From Idiomarina aminovorans (lineage in GTDB: Bacteria > Pseudomonadota > Gammaproteobacteria > Enterobacterales > Alteromonadaceae): a DNA stretch of 64,000 bases. The stretch lies in assembly GCF_023155095.1 (NCBI RefSeq), contig NZ_JAKNDA010000006.1:124001-188000 (forward strand), given 5' to 3'. The notes below the pieces were generated by a model that saw only the letters and a program-made list of their open reading frames with translations, had not been told where the DNA came from and searched no databases. Position numbers and translations under genes: made by a program. Of this stretch, positions 26,333 through 37,208 are shown in pieces (positions within the stretch are counted from its first letter, which is position 1; the number at the start of each line of letters is the position of its first letter).

Positions 26333-28012
26333 GTGAAAGACAGGTTAGCGCAATGGGGGTTTGACTACGTCCGTTTACGGTTTGGCCTTCGAACCGGCTT
26401 TGCCGCCTGCTTATCGCTTATTTTTGCCTGGGCTCTTGGTTTAGAGCACCCTCAATGGTCCGCCATGACTGTTTGGGCCGTTTCGCAACCAACCCGTGGT
26501 CTTCTCGTAGAAAAAGCCGCTTACCGTGCTTTAGGTACGTTATTGGGAACCATGTTCGGTATGGTGCTGGTGGTTTCTGCCGGCAATGATATTACCTGGC
26601 TGGTTATCGGACTCAGTCTTTGGGTCACACTTTGTGTCTATACCGGCAACTTACTGCATGGGCTTATTTCCTACGGTACTATTCTGGCCGGGTACTCAGC
26701 TTCTATGGTCGTCCTTCTGACACAAAGCCCAGACGCTCTTATACCGCTGGGCATTGACCGCCTATTGACAGTTTTTGTCGGTATCATGACCTCGTTGGTC
26801 ATCAGCTGGGCTTTTACCTATAAACGAGCCGAGCAAAGCTTAATTAACCAGCTTCGCCGCCAAACAGCTGCAAATTTACAGGATATAAGTCGCTACTTCG
26901 CCGATCCGGATAATAATGATTTAAACCTTTCCGATAAGTTATCGAAGCTGGCCACCTTAGAAGCCCAACTGCTCGATCACGGTACAGGCTCTGTTAGTGC
27001 TCATGAATCGGCTAAAACATTACGCGTGGTCATTAACAGCCAACTCGGTTTTTTGGCCGAACTTAATATTCAGGAACCCGAAAAAAACCAAAAAGTAAGC
27101 GATTACTTACTAAAAGCATCCAATAAATTAAACGCTTCAGCTAAACGTTCTAAAATTATAACACCCCTTAAACAAGCATCAGAAGCCATTAACAACGCCG
27201 CTTCAAAAAAGCGTTTTCATGAGTTTGTCGAAGCAACCAGCGACCGTTTATCTTTTCGCGACTCCGGCAAAACGGCCAGCTCTACACTCCTTACCAAAAC
27301 CATTTTGCATCGTGACTGGCGCGGTGCTCGCCAGGCAGCAATACGAACCTTGGTTATTATGGGGCTGATTGGCGTAACCTGGTGGTATACCGAATTATTT
27401 CAGTTTGCGTATTTAATGCTCGGTGCATCGGTTATGTTGACGCTGTTTTCTACAGCAGACAATCCGGCCTTAACCATGAAATATGTGTTTTTCGGGCAGT
27501 GTGCCGGCGCGCTGACAGCGGTACTTATTCAGGCAACGGTCTGGCAATACCAGGACTCCATTTTATGGATGCTGGTTGCTTTAATGCCAGTTATTTTGCT
27601 GGCCGGTTTTCCCATGTCGCATCAAAAAACCGCGAACGGAAGTATGGACTTCAACCTGGTCTTTTTACTGTTAATGAATCCCTCTATCGGTTATTCGTTT
27701 CATTTTAGTTATTCAATGAGTATTGCCCTTGCGGTTGTCGCCGCCCCCCTGCTTTCATTAGTTGCTTATCGACTTATTTATCCAACTAATTTAAAAGCAC
27801 GTTATCAAAGCTTACTACAGACTCTGACCGAAGAAATTGAACAGCTGAACAAAACAAAACTCACCGAAAGCCAATACAACCGGCGTAAAGCTCGTTTCTA
27901 TCATCGCGTAATCAAGCTCGCCCAAATTAGCGATAAACTCGGAATAAAAGATAAAAAAACTATAGTTCAGCATCTTTTAACCGGACAAAAACGACTCAAC
28001 TCAACCGGCTAA
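26333..28012 (+). CDS. FUSC family membrane protein (AaeB/YccS-like)
   Basis: This 559-residue inner-membrane protein begins at a GTG 37 bp after mnmE. The N-terminal half has about five or six closely spaced membrane segments. A helical cytoplasmic domain follows (about residues 170-320). A second membrane block begins near RQAAIRTLVIMGLIGVTWWY. The arrangement is that of the FUSC/ArAE family of aromatic acid exporters such as AaeB and of YccS. The opening HPQWSAMTVWAVSQPTRG is the typical family motif. The substrate is unknown. Its last codons overlap the convergent GIY-YIG gene by 12 nt. Confidence 0.82.
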   Translation: MKDRLAQWGFDYVRLRFGLRTGFAACLSLIFAWALGLEHPQWSAMTVWAVSQPTRGLLVEKAAYRALGTLLGTMFGMVLVVSAGNDITWLVIGLSLWVTLCVYTGNLLHGLISYGTILAGYSASMVVLLTQSPDALIPLGIDRLLTVFVGIMTSLVISWAFTYKRAEQSLINQLRRQTAANLQDISRYFADPDNNDLNLSDKLSKLATLEAQLLDHGTGSVSAHESAKTLRVVINSQLGFLAELNIQEPEKNQKVSDYLLKASNKLNASAKRSKIITPLKQASEAINNAASKKRFHEFVEATSDRLSFRDSGKTASSTLLTKTILHRDWRGARQAAIRTLVIMGLIGVTWWYTELFQFAYLMLGASVMLTLFSTADNPALTMKYVFFGQCAGALTAVLIQATVWQYQDSILWMLVALMPVILLAGFPMSHQKTANGSMDFNLVFLLLMNPSIGYSFHFSYSMSIALAVVAAPLLSLVAYRLIYPTNLKARYQSLLQTLTEEIEQLNKTKLTESQYNRRKARFYHRVIKLAQISDKLGIKDKKTIVQHLLTGQKRLNSTG

Positions 28013-28246
28013 CTTAGCCTTTTTAATGCGCGACCATCGTTTTATTTCATATTCCCGTCGACAGGCTCCGGCTCTGTCCGGGTGATCTTCACTCCAAATC
28101 AACACAACCGGACGTCGGGCTTTGGTGTATTTAGCCCCTTTTTTGTTGTCATTATTGTGTTCACTAACACGGCGCTTAATATCCGTCGTTACACCGGTAT
28201 AAAACGTGTTATCCGCACACTTCACTAAATAAACCGACCAAGTCAC
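28001..28246 (-). CDS. GIY-YIG nuclease superfamily protein (UPF0213, YhbQ-like)
   Basis: This 81-residue protein is little more than a single GIY-YIG domain. The diagnostic residues are seen as [28 protein letters not shown], with the conserved arginine in the helix, and a C-terminal [15 protein letters not shown] block. Homologues such as E. coli YhbQ have nuclease activity on DNA in vitro; the cell role is unclear. It converges on and overlaps the FUSC gene. Confidence 0.9.
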   Translation of the reverse strand: MTWSVYLVKCADNTFYTGVTTDIKRRVSEHNNDNKKGAKYTKARRPVVLIWSEDHPDRAGACRREYEIKRWSRIKKAKLAG

Positions 28247-28320
28247 GCTTGAACTCTCTTACAATAAACCCAATATATAGTATACAGCAGTCACTTACTG
28301 AACCCATTAAGGACATAATT

Positions 28321-28875
28321 ATGAGCAGACATTTTGATGAAGCCAAGGGGTTATCCGAACAACATGATCCCGCAACACACAATTTTGTCTTTAATCAAAC
28401 CATGTTTCGTATCAAGGACCCAGAGCGTACCTTAAAATTCTATAGTGACGTTTTAGGCATGACCCTGGTTAAGCGTTTCGATTTCCCGGAAATGGAATTC
28501 ACTCTCTATTTTATGGCGGCTATGTCACCAGAGCAGCGTAAAGACTGGTCAAACGACCACGATAAACGCATTGAACAAACTTTTGGGCGTCCGGCCATGC
28601 TGGAGCTGACTCATAACTGGGGAGACGAAAACGACGACTCTGTGTCTTACCACAGTGGCAATGAGCAACCCAAAGGCTTTGGCCACATTGGATTCGCCGT
28701 TCCCGATATAGATGCTGCTTGTGAGCGCTTCGAGAAAATGGGCGTAGAATTTCAAAAACGCCCAAACGATGGAAAAATGAAAGGCATTGCCTTTATCAAA
28801 GACCCGGACGGTTACTGGATTGAAATATTCACACCGGAACGCCAACCAGAACTATTAAACGAGCATTTGAAGTAA
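28321..28875 (+). CDS. gloA: Lactoylglutathione lyase (glyoxalase I)
   Basis: This 184-residue enzyme converts the hemithioacetal of methylglyoxal and glutathione to S-lactoylglutathione. The ATG at 28321 is preceded by AAGGAC. The metal ligands of the family can be placed at Gln in FNQTMFRI, Glu in MLELTHNWG, His in [11 protein letters not shown] and Glu in YWIEIFTP. The longer insert form (about 180 residues, with EMEFTLYFM) is the type found in pseudomonads and plants and is often zinc dependent; the metal here is inference. Confidence 0.93.
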   Translation: MSRHFDEAKGLSEQHDPATHNFVFNQTMFRIKDPERTLKFYSDVLGMTLVKRFDFPEMEFTLYFMAAMSPEQRKDWSNDHDKRIEQTFGRPAMLELTHNWGDENDDSVSYHSGNEQPKGFGHIGFAVPDIDAACERFEKMGVEFQKRPNDGKMKGIAFIKDPDGYWIEIFTPERQPELLNEHLK

Positions 28876-28878
28876 TAA

Positions 28879-28916
28879 CGAAGCAGGCCGGTTACTTGAG
28901 CTGGCCTTCTTTTTTG
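28879..28916 (+). terminator. Terminator after gloA
   Basis: GAAG-x2-GGCC and GGCC-TTC arms over a 13-base loop are followed by six T residues directly after the gloA stop. Confidence 0.65.
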
Positions 28917-28924
28917 ACAACTCA

Positions 28925-29287
28925 TTACTTTAACAGCATCGACCACACTTTAGCTTCCAGTGACGTCATTCCCTGCTCGCATCCTACTTCTAAAGCCTTT
29001 TCTACCGACACTCCATCGGCTCCATTTATCGGAACATGAGAGTAAGCCATTCCAGTAAGGCTAACATCCGCAGCCTCTTCGCTGTCTTTCATTTCTTTTT
29101 GAGAGAGCAGATTAATAACAACCTCGCCGCCATTTTCAGAAATTTCAGTCAACTGCTCAGCGGATGGCGTACCCATAACCTAGAGTTTTTCGGACACCTG
29201 TTTTGATGATTCAATGCCCGCGACAACATCGAATGAAACTATTAGGGCACTTAAAGCAACTAATAGATTAACGAGAGCTTTTACCAT
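28925..29287 (-). pseudogene. Broken DUF442/protein-tyrosine-phosphatase-like periplasmic protein
   Basis: From an ATG at 29287, preceded by a good AGGAG site, the frame encodes a signal peptide (MVKALVNLLVALSALIVSFD). It reaches an in-frame TAG about 35 codons on, then continues in the same frame as VMGTPSAEQLTEISENGG to a stop at 28925. The second part begins like the DUF442 phosphatase-like family and ends with the family C-terminus (MTSLEAKVWSMLLK). The middle, where the catalytic Cys-x5-Arg loop should be, is missing after NGADGVSVE. I read this as a nonsense mutation plus an internal in-frame deletion. Confidence 0.72.
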
Positions 29288-29345
29288 TTAGGTTCTCCTG
29301 TATGATTTGTGTTTTTTCAATAGTAGCAAATGAGTTAAAAAAGTT

Positions 29346-29795
29346 ATGACTGTTTTACATCTGTTAGTAGGTACAACCTCTGGAAATACTGAGTTTCTAG
29401 CCGATACGGTGAGCGAAAAACTAAACGAGCTAGGCATCAATACCAAACTGCACTACGAACCCGAATTTAAGCAATTACCAACTGATCAACCCTGGTTGAT
29501 CTTTCTGGCCAGCCATGGCGCCGGTGAATATGGTGATTCAATGCTCGATTTTTACGACCAAATAAACGATCCTGAAAGTCCACATCTGACAGGGCTTAAT
29601 TATGCTGTCGTTGCTATTGGTGAATCCTGTTACGACACCTTTTGTGAAGCGGGTCGTCATTGTGACAAACGTCTACAGGAATTAGGCGGAACACAAATAA
29701 CTGATCGTTTAGAAATCGACATGCTGGAAGACGATCCGGAAAAGAAGGCTTTAAACTGGTTACCCGCGATCGCTGATGCAGTAAAGGCTCTGTGA
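29346..29795 (+). CDS. mioC: FMN-binding protein MioC (flavodoxin-like)
   Basis: This 149-residue flavodoxin-fold protein is the MioC type that flanks oriC in E. coli. The FMN phosphate loop is seen in VGTTSGNTEFLADTV near residue 8. The isoalloxazine-binding loops are in ASHGAGEYGDSML and GESCYDTFCEAG. MioC has been linked to biotin synthase activity. The next gene across the origin-like region is mnmG, the same neighbourhood as in enterobacteria, which supports the name. Confidence 0.93.
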   Translation: MTVLHLLVGTTSGNTEFLADTVSEKLNELGINTKLHYEPEFKQLPTDQPWLIFLASHGAGEYGDSMLDFYDQINDPESPHLTGLNYAVVAIGESCYDTFCEAGRHCDKRLQELGGTQITDRLEIDMLEDDPEKKALNWLPAIADAVKAL

Positions 29796-30188
29796 TCATA
29801 CCCACAGGTTTGTGCACAAAGATTTCAACTTGTGACTAAAGTTGGAATAAGATCACTTAAGCACTGTCAATGAAGTGGGTATAACACTGGGGATAAAAGA
29901 GCCTGTGCATAACTACCCTACTTATCCACGATCTATGATCACAGTTCAGGCCTACTTATCTACAAAGAGTGATCTTTATATGCGCTATATAAAAAAAGGG
30001 CTGCAGCGATCTATTCACAGAAATCGTCTGACTAGTAGTAATAGTAATAAAAGATCTAAATAAGATCCTTTACTGATCTTCTTTAAGATCTTTAACAGTT
30101 CTGAATGAAATTTAACCTTTTAGATTTATGCAAAATCGCGTTAAAATAATCGGCTATTTACCGATTCTTCAACCAAAGGCCACTTTGA
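29796..30188. other. Replication origin candidate (oriC) between mioC and mnmG
   Basis: This 393-bp non-coding stretch has the E. coli oriC position. Ten GATC sites begin at 29794, 29851, 29930, 29937, 29971, 30008, 30053, 30064, 30075 and 30087, far above chance. DnaA-box-like 9-mers are TGGGGATAA (29888), TGTGCATAA (29904), TTATCCACG (29922) and TTATCTACA (29956), each one mismatch from consensus, with a weaker CTATTCACA at 30011. The AT-rich mnmG-proximal part (30045-30115) carries the last four GATC sites at 11-12 bp spacing, like the 13-mer unwinding repeats of E. coli. A 62-codon open frame here is judged spurious. Confidence 0.85.
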
Positions 30189-32084
30189 ATGTCACAACAG
30201 AGCCAGCAACACTTTGACGTTATTGTTGTCGGTGGAGGGCACGCCGGAACAGAAGCTGCGTTAGCCGCCGCTCGTTTAGGTGTCAAAACCCTATTGCTTA
30301 CGCACAATATCGATACGTTAGGACAAATGTCCTGCAACCCTGCTATTGGCGGAATAGGAAAAGGTCATTTAGTTAAAGAAATTGATGCCCTTGGTGGCTT
30401 CATGACTAAAGCTGCAGACAAAGCCGGAATTCAGTTCAGAACCCTGAATTCATCGAAAGGCCCAGCAGTGCGTGCTACCAGAGCTCAGGCTGATCGACAG
30501 CTTTATAAACAAGCGATCCGCTATGCCTTGGAAACACAACCGAATCTGTCAATATTTCAGCAGGGCTGTGACGATCTGATCGTTGAAAATGATCAGGTTA
30601 CCGGCGTTGTCACCCAAATGGGTCTTAAATTCACGGCTAAAACCGTTGTGTTAACCGTAGGAACTTTCCTTGGTGGACAAATTCATATTGGTCTGGATAA
30701 CTATCAGGGTGGACGCGCAGGCGATCCTCCTGCAAATGCGTTGGCTAAGCGCTTACGTGCACTACCATTGCGTGTTGAGCGCTTAAAAACCGGTACACCT
30801 CCGCGTATTGCCAGTCACAGCGTAGATTTTTCGGTCATGCAGGAACAACCCGGCGATAACCCGACTCCGGTATTTTCCTATATGGGTTCACGTTCTGATC
30901 ACCCGCAGCAGATCCCGTGCTACATCACACATACTAACGAAAATACCCACGATATTATTCGTTCCGGACTTGATCGTTCACCCATGTATTCAGGTGAAAT
31001 TGAAGGTGTCGGCCCACGCTACTGTCCTTCAATTGAAGACAAAATTGTCCGTTTTTCTGACAAAGGCTCGCACCAAATTTTCGTTGAACCTGAGGGGTTA
31101 GATACCTTTGAAATTTACCCTAATGGTATTTCAACCAGTCTTCCGTTTGATGTTCAGCAGCAGCTGGTTCAGTCAATTAAAGGTTTTGAAAACGCTCATA
31201 TCACTCGCCCCGGTTATGCAATTGAGTATGATTTTTTTGACCCCAGAGATTTGAAGCAATCGTTGGAAACCAAAGTTATCAATGGCTTATTCTTTGCCGG
31301 ACAAATTAACGGAACTACCGGTTATGAAGAAGCCGGCGCACAAGGTCTTATTGCAGGTTTAAACGCGGGGTTACAGGCGCAGGATAAAGAATCCTGGGCA
31401 CCACGACGCGATCAAGCCTACATGGGCGTATTAATCGATGATCTATCTACATTAGGCACTCAGGAACCGTACCGGATGTTTACCTCGCGTGCCGAGTACC
31501 GGCTGTTGCTGCGTGAAGACAATGCGGATATTCGGTTAACGGAAATTGGTCGCAACCTTGGTTTAGTTGACGACGAACGCTGGGCCGCATTTAATAATAA
31601 AATGGAAGCCGTGGAGCAGGAAAAACAACGATTAAAAACCACCTGGGTGCATAAAGATCATGGTTCTGTAGAACAAATTAATGCACTGGTGAAAAGCTCT
31701 GTAAGCAAAGAAGTCAATGGTGAAGAACTTTTGCGCCGGCCAGAAATTCATTACAAAGATTTAGCCAGCACAGATTTTTTCGCACCCGGGCTAGACGATC
31801 CTTTAGCGGCGGAGCAAGTAGAAATTCAGATCAAATACGCGGGTTATATTTCTCGTCAACATGACGAGATTGCTAAACAACAGCGTCATGAAAATACGTT
31901 GCTGCCCTCTCCTTTTGATTACGCTAAAATTAAAGGCTTGTCGAATGAGGTTATAGCCAAGTTAAATGACCATCAACCGGAAACTGTGGGTAAAGCGGCA
32001 CGTATTTCTGGTATTACACCAGCTGCTATTTCAATGCTTTTGGTTCATTTGAAAAAACAAGGTTTATTGCGTAAGAGTGCTTAA
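30189..32084 (+). CDS. mnmG: tRNA uridine-5-carboxymethylaminomethyl modification enzyme MnmG (GidA)
   Basis: This 631-residue FAD protein works with MnmE on wobble uridine. The FAD-binding Rossmann motif is [19 protein letters not shown] near residue 12. The family blocks [23 protein letters not shown] and [22 protein letters not shown] are present. The C-terminal helical domain binds MnmE. Length is close to E. coli (629). It is the first gene to the right of the origin-like region and begins the mnmG-rsmG-parA-parB run. Confidence 0.97.
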   Translation: MSQQSQQHFDVIVVGGGHAGTEAALAAARLGVKTLLLTHNIDTLGQMSCNPAIGGIGKGHLVKEIDALGGFMTKAADKAGIQFRTLNSSKGPAVRATRAQADRQLYKQAIRYALETQPNLSIFQQGCDDLIVENDQVTGVVTQMGLKFTAKTVVLTVGTFLGGQIHIGLDNYQGGRAGDPPANALAKRLRALPLRVERLKTGTPPRIASHSVDFSVMQEQPGDNPTPVFSYMGSRSDHPQQIPCYITHTNENTHDIIRSGLDRSPMYSGEIEGVGPRYCPSIEDKIVRFSDKGSHQIFVEPEGLDTFEIYPNGISTSLPFDVQQQLVQSIKGFENAHITRPGYAIEYDFFDPRDLKQSLETKVINGLFFAGQINGTTGYEEAGAQGLIAGLNAGLQAQDKESWAPRRDQAYMGVLIDDLSTLGTQEPYRMFTSRAEYRLLLREDNADIRLTEIGRNLGLVDDERWAAFNNKMEAVEQEKQRLKTTWVHKDHGSVEQINALVKSSVSKEVNGEELLRRPEIHYKDLASTDFFAPGLDDPLAAEQVEIQIKYAGYISRQHDEIAKQQRHENTLLPSPFDYAKIKGLSNEVIAKLNDHQPETVGKAARISGITPAAISMLLVHLKKQGLLRKSA

Positions 32085-32093
32085 GGAATCGAT

Positions 32094-32714
32094 GTGAAAG
32101 AGCCGTTAAAAGGATTATTAAAGCAGGCAGAAATAGAGCTATCAGAAGCGCAAATAGAACAGCAGCTGGCATTGGTTGCTTTACTGGATAAATGGAATAA
32201 AGCTTATAATTTGACCAGCGTCAGAAACCCAAAAGATATGCTCGCCCGGCATATTATGGACAGTTTAGCCGTTCGTCAGTATCTACAAGGACAACGCTTT
32301 ATTGACGTGGGTACCGGCCCTGGACTACCGGGTTTGCCGTTGGCCATAGCTGAGCCCGATAAAGAATTTATTTTGTTGGACAGTTTAGGTAAACGCATTC
32401 GCTTTATTCGTCAGGTTTGTCATGAGCTTAAATTAACTAATGTCACAACCGTTCAGTCCCGGGTTGAAGATTATGAGCACGAAAAAAAGTTTGATGGTGT
32501 AATCAGTAGAGCCTTTGCCTCGCTTAATGATATGCTTTCCTGGTGTGAACATTTGCCAGCAAAAGACGGTCGGTTTTACGCTCTTAAAGGGTTATATCCA
32601 CAAGACGAACTTGAGCAGTTGCCCGAAAGCTATAAAGCCGAAAGTATTGAGCGAGTTCATGTTCCCGGCATTGACGCGAGCCGGCATATCGTCATTATAA
32701 GCAAACGGTCATAA
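32094..32714 (+). CDS. rsmG: 16S rRNA (guanine-527-N7)-methyltransferase RsmG (GidB)
   Basis: This 206-residue SAM-dependent enzyme methylates G527 in the 530 loop of 16S rRNA. The cofactor motif is [17 protein letters not shown], followed by [15 protein letters not shown] and [19 protein letters not shown] near residue 35 is the family N-terminal block. It starts with GTG, 9 bp after mnmG. Length matches E. coli (207). In other bacteria its loss gives low-level streptomycin resistance. Confidence 0.96.
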   Translation: MKEPLKGLLKQAEIELSEAQIEQQLALVALLDKWNKAYNLTSVRNPKDMLARHIMDSLAVRQYLQGQRFIDVGTGPGLPGLPLAIAEPDKEFILLDSLGKRIRFIRQVCHELKLTNVTTVQSRVEDYEHEKKFDGVISRAFASLNDMLSWCEHLPAKDGRFYALKGLYPQDELEQLPESYKAESIERVHVPGIDASRHIVIISKRS

Positions 32715-32762
32715 AACAACCGACAGTCGACTGTCCGACAACAACAAGAGGTTATAAAACCC

Positions 32763-33554
32763 GTGGCTACAACCATTGCTATTGCGAATCAAAAAGGTGG
32801 CGTAGGAAAAACAACCACAGCTGTTAACTTAGCGGCATCGATGGCTGCTACCCGTCGCAAAGTGTTGTTGATTGATTTAGATCCACAGGGTAACGCGACC
32901 ATGGGAAGCGGCGTTGATAAGTACGATGTCGAAAACAGCATCTATGAATTATTGATTGAAGAAAAACCGGTTAATGATGTTGCTGTAAACGATACTAACG
33001 GTAAATATCACTTAATAGCTGCCAATGCCGATGCCACTGCCGCTGAAATTAAATTAATGGAAGTGTTTGCACGCGAATTACGTTTACGCAATGCATTAAA
33101 AGCGGTTCAGGATACTTACGACTATATTTTTATTGATTGCCCACCTTCGCTCAATATGCTTACGGTTAACGGTATGGCAGCAGCGGACTCTATTCTGGTA
33201 CCAATGCAATGTGAATACTATGCGTTGGAAGGCCTTACCGCACTGATGGAAACCATTCGTCAGCTGGCCGACGTGGTGAATCCCGGGCTTGAAATAGAAG
33301 GTATTTTGCGGACTATGTACGACCCGCGTAATCGTTTGGCGAACGATGTTTCGGAACAATTAAAAAATCACTTTGGTGATAAAGTTTACCGCACGGTTAT
33401 TCCGCGTAATGTGCGTTTAGCGGAAGCGCCTTCTTTTGGTGCGCCGGTTATGTATTATGATAAATCATCTACTGGTTCAAAGGCGTATTTATCCTTAGCG
33501 GGTGAACTTATCCGACGCTCCGAAAATCGTAATGAAGTAGCAGAAGAATCATAA
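32763..33554 (+). CDS. parA: Chromosome partitioning ATPase ParA (Soj)
   Basis: This 263-residue P-loop ATPase drives segregation of ParB-bound origins. The deviant Walker A motif QKGGVGKTTTAVNLA is at residues 9-23, with LLIDLDPQGNATMG after it and IFIDCPPSLNMLTVNG as Walker B. Translation begins at a GTG. The short form without an N-terminal DNA-binding domain is the chromosomal (type Ib-like Soj) type. It is followed 19 bp later by parB. Confidence 0.96.
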   Translation: MATTIAIANQKGGVGKTTTAVNLAASMAATRRKVLLIDLDPQGNATMGSGVDKYDVENSIYELLIEEKPVNDVAVNDTNGKYHLIAANADATAAEIKLMEVFARELRLRNALKAVQDTYDYIFIDCPPSLNMLTVNGMAAADSILVPMQCEYYALEGLTALMETIRQLADVVNPGLEIEGILRTMYDPRNRLANDVSEQLKNHFGDKVYRTVIPRNVRLAEAPSFGAPVMYYDKSSTGSKAYLSLAGELIRRSENRNEVAEES

Positions 33555-33573
33555 CAAGGGAATAAAGCGAATC

Positions 33574-34449
33574 ATGTCGGCAAAAAAACGGGGATTAGGT
33601 CGGGGGCTGGATGCTTTACTGACCAGTAATCAGCAAAATTCTGATCGTCAATCTGAACAAGTAACGGAAGAAGTCAAAGGCGAACTACAGAAGTTGCCGG
33701 TTGAACAACTAAAACCGGGTCGTTATCAGCCTCGTAAAGACATGTCACCGGAAGCATTGGAAGATTTAGCGGCTTCGGTCAAAGCTCAGGGCATTATTCA
33801 ACCCATAGTGGTTCGCCCTGTTGGTGACAACGACTATGAAATTATTGCCGGTGAGCGTCGCTGGCGAGCAGCTCAGCTGGCAAAACTCGACCTGGTTCCT
33901 TGTCTAATCAAAGACGTACCCGATGAAGCCGCTGTTGCCATAGCGCTGATTGAAAATATTCAGCGGGAAGACCTCAACGCAATGGAAGAAGCTACAGCGT
34001 TGCAGCGGTTGTTAGTTGATTTTAAGATGACTCACCAGGATGTTGCTCAGGCGGTCGGTAAATCACGTACTACAGTGACCAATTTACTGCGCTTAAATAA
34101 TTTACAGGACGGCGTTAAAGTTTTGCTTGAACGCGGTGATATTGAACTGGGTCACGCCAAGTTACTACTTGCACTCGAAGGTGAACAACAGGCTGATGTA
34201 GCGCAGCAAATTGTTGCTAAAGAAATGACAGTACGTGATGCTGAAAAATTGGTCAGACGTACCATTGACCCTCCTAAAGAAACTGAAAAACCCGAACCAG
34301 ACGCTAATATTGAACATTTAGAAACTCATTTATCGGAAACTCTGGGCGCAAAAGTTTCCATAAATCATGGCCGTAAAGGAAAAGGTAAGTTGGTTATCAG
34401 TTATACTAATCTGGATGAACTGGACGGAATTCTGACTCACATTAAATAA
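33574..34449 (+). CDS. parB: Chromosome partitioning protein ParB (Spo0J)
   Basis: This 291-residue CTP-dependent clamp binds parS and spreads. The N-terminal KKRGLGRGLDALL is the ParA-stimulating arginine region. The ParB/Srx fold holds the CTP-binding block AGERRWRAAQLAKL. The HTH region has MTHQDVAQAVGKSRTTVTNLLRL. The C-terminal dimerisation domain follows a polar linker. Three parS-type sites at 5.4, 18.5 and 19.1 kb are its expected targets. Confidence 0.96.
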   Translation: MSAKKRGLGRGLDALLTSNQQNSDRQSEQVTEEVKGELQKLPVEQLKPGRYQPRKDMSPEALEDLAASVKAQGIIQPIVVRPVGDNDYEIIAGERRWRAAQLAKLDLVPCLIKDVPDEAAVAIALIENIQREDLNAMEEATALQRLLVDFKMTHQDVAQAVGKSRTTVTNLLRLNNLQDGVKVLLERGDIELGHAKLLLALEGEQQADVAQQIVAKEMTVRDAEKLVRRTIDPPKETEKPEPDANIEHLETHLSETLGAKVSINHGRKGKGKLVISYTNLDELDGILTHIK

Positions 34450-34523
34450 TAATTTCCAATGTATTGATTGTTGTAGCACTTTTGTTAAATGGCATAGACA
34501 CCGTCGCCTGCAGGCAAATTTGT

Positions 34524-34551
34524 TTGCAATTACATGGCAGATCCTTATACT
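34524..34551 (+). promoter_or_regulatory. Probable promoter of the atp operon
   Basis: TTGCAA at 34524 and TATACT at 34546, with a 16-bp spacer, lie about 65 bp upstream of atpI in the 168-bp gap after parB. This is the best sigma-70 match ahead of the nine-gene operon. Confidence 0.65.
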
Positions 34552-34617
34552 AGCGCGAGTTTCGTTGTGGCTAATTGAAAGCTGCAAAAAATAGCCGCCA
34601 GTTAAAAGGTTCTCGTT

Positions 34618-35004
34618 GTGACACAGGCACTGAATGCGGTAGGTAAAAAGCTGGCAGGAAAAATAGTAAGCACACAATTTATTGTGGTCTTGATAGCCGC
34701 GCTTGTGACGATAATGATTTCAAATACGCAGTCGGCTTTAGGTATTCTTTGTGGTGGTTTAACCGCCGTAATACCCAATGTATTATTCGCACTTATAGCG
34801 TTTAGATACGCAGGTGCGCGCGCTAATCAGAAAGTTGTACAGAGTTTCTTTTTAGGCGAAGGCGTTAAGCTACTGCTGACAGCGTTACTACTAATAGTCG
34901 CGTTGTTAATGACAAATTTGTATCCTGTATGGTTGTTGGTTGGTTTCGTTATTGCCGTAACCATGCAGTGGATAGCACCGGTTTTATTTTTAAAATCAAC
35001 CTAA
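34618..35004 (+). CDS. atpI: ATP synthase protein I
   Basis: This 128-residue hydrophobic protein has four predicted membrane helices (for example FIVVLIAALVTIMISN and LLLTALLLIVALLMTN) and heads the atp operon. AtpI is an accessory factor thought to help c-ring assembly or ion supply and is not part of the mature enzyme. It starts with GTG and is poorly conserved; identity rests mainly on position, size and hydrophobicity. Confidence 0.88.
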   Translation: MTQALNAVGKKLAGKIVSTQFIVVLIAALVTIMISNTQSALGILCGGLTAVIPNVLFALIAFRYAGARANQKVVQSFFLGEGVKLLLTALLLIVALLMTNLYPVWLLVGFVIAVTMQWIAPVLFLKST

Positions 35005-35814
<810 letters not shown>

Positions 35815-35853
35815 TGTTCTAAAAAAGTTTATAGCTTTACTTTTTAACTTTAA

Positions 35854-36135
<282 letters not shown>

Positions 36136-36172
36136 TCGTTATTCGACGGTCACCAACTGAAGGAGGTCCGTT

Positions 36173-36643
36173 GTGAATATCAACGCTACTCTAATTGGAC
36201 AAACGATCGCGTTTATCGTGTTCGTGTGGTTTTGCATGAAATTTGTATGGCCACCGATCATCAACGCTATTGAGGAACGTCAGAAGAAAATTTCTGATGG
36301 CCTTAATGCCGGTGAACGTGCTCAAAAAGATTTAGAGAAAGCCCAGCAAGAAATTGCCGAGCAGCTCAAAGAAGCGAAACAGCAAGCCGCTGAAATCATT
36401 GAACAGTCGAAAAAACGTGGCGCTAAAATTGTTGAGGAAGAAACTCAACGAGGCCATGAAGAACGAGAAAAAATCGTTGCGTCTGGACATGAAGAAGTGA
36501 CTTCTGAACGCAATCGCGTTCGCGAAGAGCTGCGCAAGCAAGTCGCCGTACTGGCGGTTTCTGGGGCTCAAAAAATCATTGAGCGTGAAATTGATAAAGA
36601 CGCTCATAGTGACATTGTTGAAAAACTGGTCGCTGAACTTTAA
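36173..36643 (+). CDS. atpF: ATP synthase F0 subunit b
   Basis: This 156-residue peripheral stalk subunit begins at GTG. It has one N-terminal membrane anchor ([20 protein letters not shown]) and a long charged coiled coil rich in E, K, Q and R through to the C-terminus. Length equals E. coli subunit b (156). Confidence 0.97.
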   Translation: MNINATLIGQTIAFIVFVWFCMKFVWPPIINAIEERQKKISDGLNAGERAQKDLEKAQQEIAEQLKEAKQQAAEIIEQSKKRGAKIVEEETQRGHEEREKIVASGHEEVTSERNRVREELRKQVAVLAVSGAQKIIEREIDKDAHSDIVEKLVAEL

Positions 36644-36660
36644 TAAAGGGGTTTGAGCTT

Positions 36661-37194
36661 ATGTCAGAACTGACTACGGTCGCTCGCCCTTACGCAAAAG
36701 CAGCTTTTGATTTTGCTTTAGAACAGGGAGCGCTCGATAAATGGGCAGAAATGCTTAGCTTCGCTGCTGCGGTGGCGCAAGACGAGACTATTGCCTCATT
36801 TTTGAGTAGCTCTTCTACTGTTGAAAAAACAACAGAGGTTTTACTGGGTGTTTGCGGCGACGAGCTCGACGACAACGCTAAAAACTTCGTTAAAGTACTG
36901 GCGGAAAATGAACGTTTGCCAGTACTACCAGCAGTTAGTGAGCTCTATCAGACGCTTCGTGCTGAACACGACAAAGAAGTTACAGTTGATGTTAAATCGG
37001 CGGTTAAATTGCTGAAAGCACAACAAACAGCTTTGAGTAAAGCACTTGAGAAGCGACTGCAACGCAAAATTAAGCTGAACTGCAGTGTCGACAAGTCCAT
37101 TATTGGCGGACTTGTTATAGAAGCCGGTGATACCGTTATTGACGGCACCTTGCGCGGCAAGCTCGACAGACTTGCTTACGCACTGCAATCCTAA
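36661..37194 (+). CDS. atpH: ATP synthase F1 subunit delta
   Basis: This 177-residue protein links F1 to the b stalk. The N-terminal [14 protein letters not shown] and C-terminal [25 protein letters not shown] are signature blocks of the OSCP/delta family. Length equals E. coli delta (177). Confidence 0.97.
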   Translation: MSELTTVARPYAKAAFDFALEQGALDKWAEMLSFAAAVAQDETIASFLSSSSTVEKTTEVLLGVCGDELDDNAKNFVKVLAENERLPVLPAVSELYQTLRAEHDKEVTVDVKSAVKLLKAQQTALSKALEKRLQRKIKLNCSVDKSIIGGLVIEAGDTVIDGTLRGKLDRLAYALQS

Positions 37195-37208
37195 TTGGGG
37201 ACTTGAGC

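Noticed and set aside
29875-30063. A 62-codon open frame inside the origin region
   Set aside because: It has no recognisable protein features and overlaps the DnaA boxes and GATC cluster.
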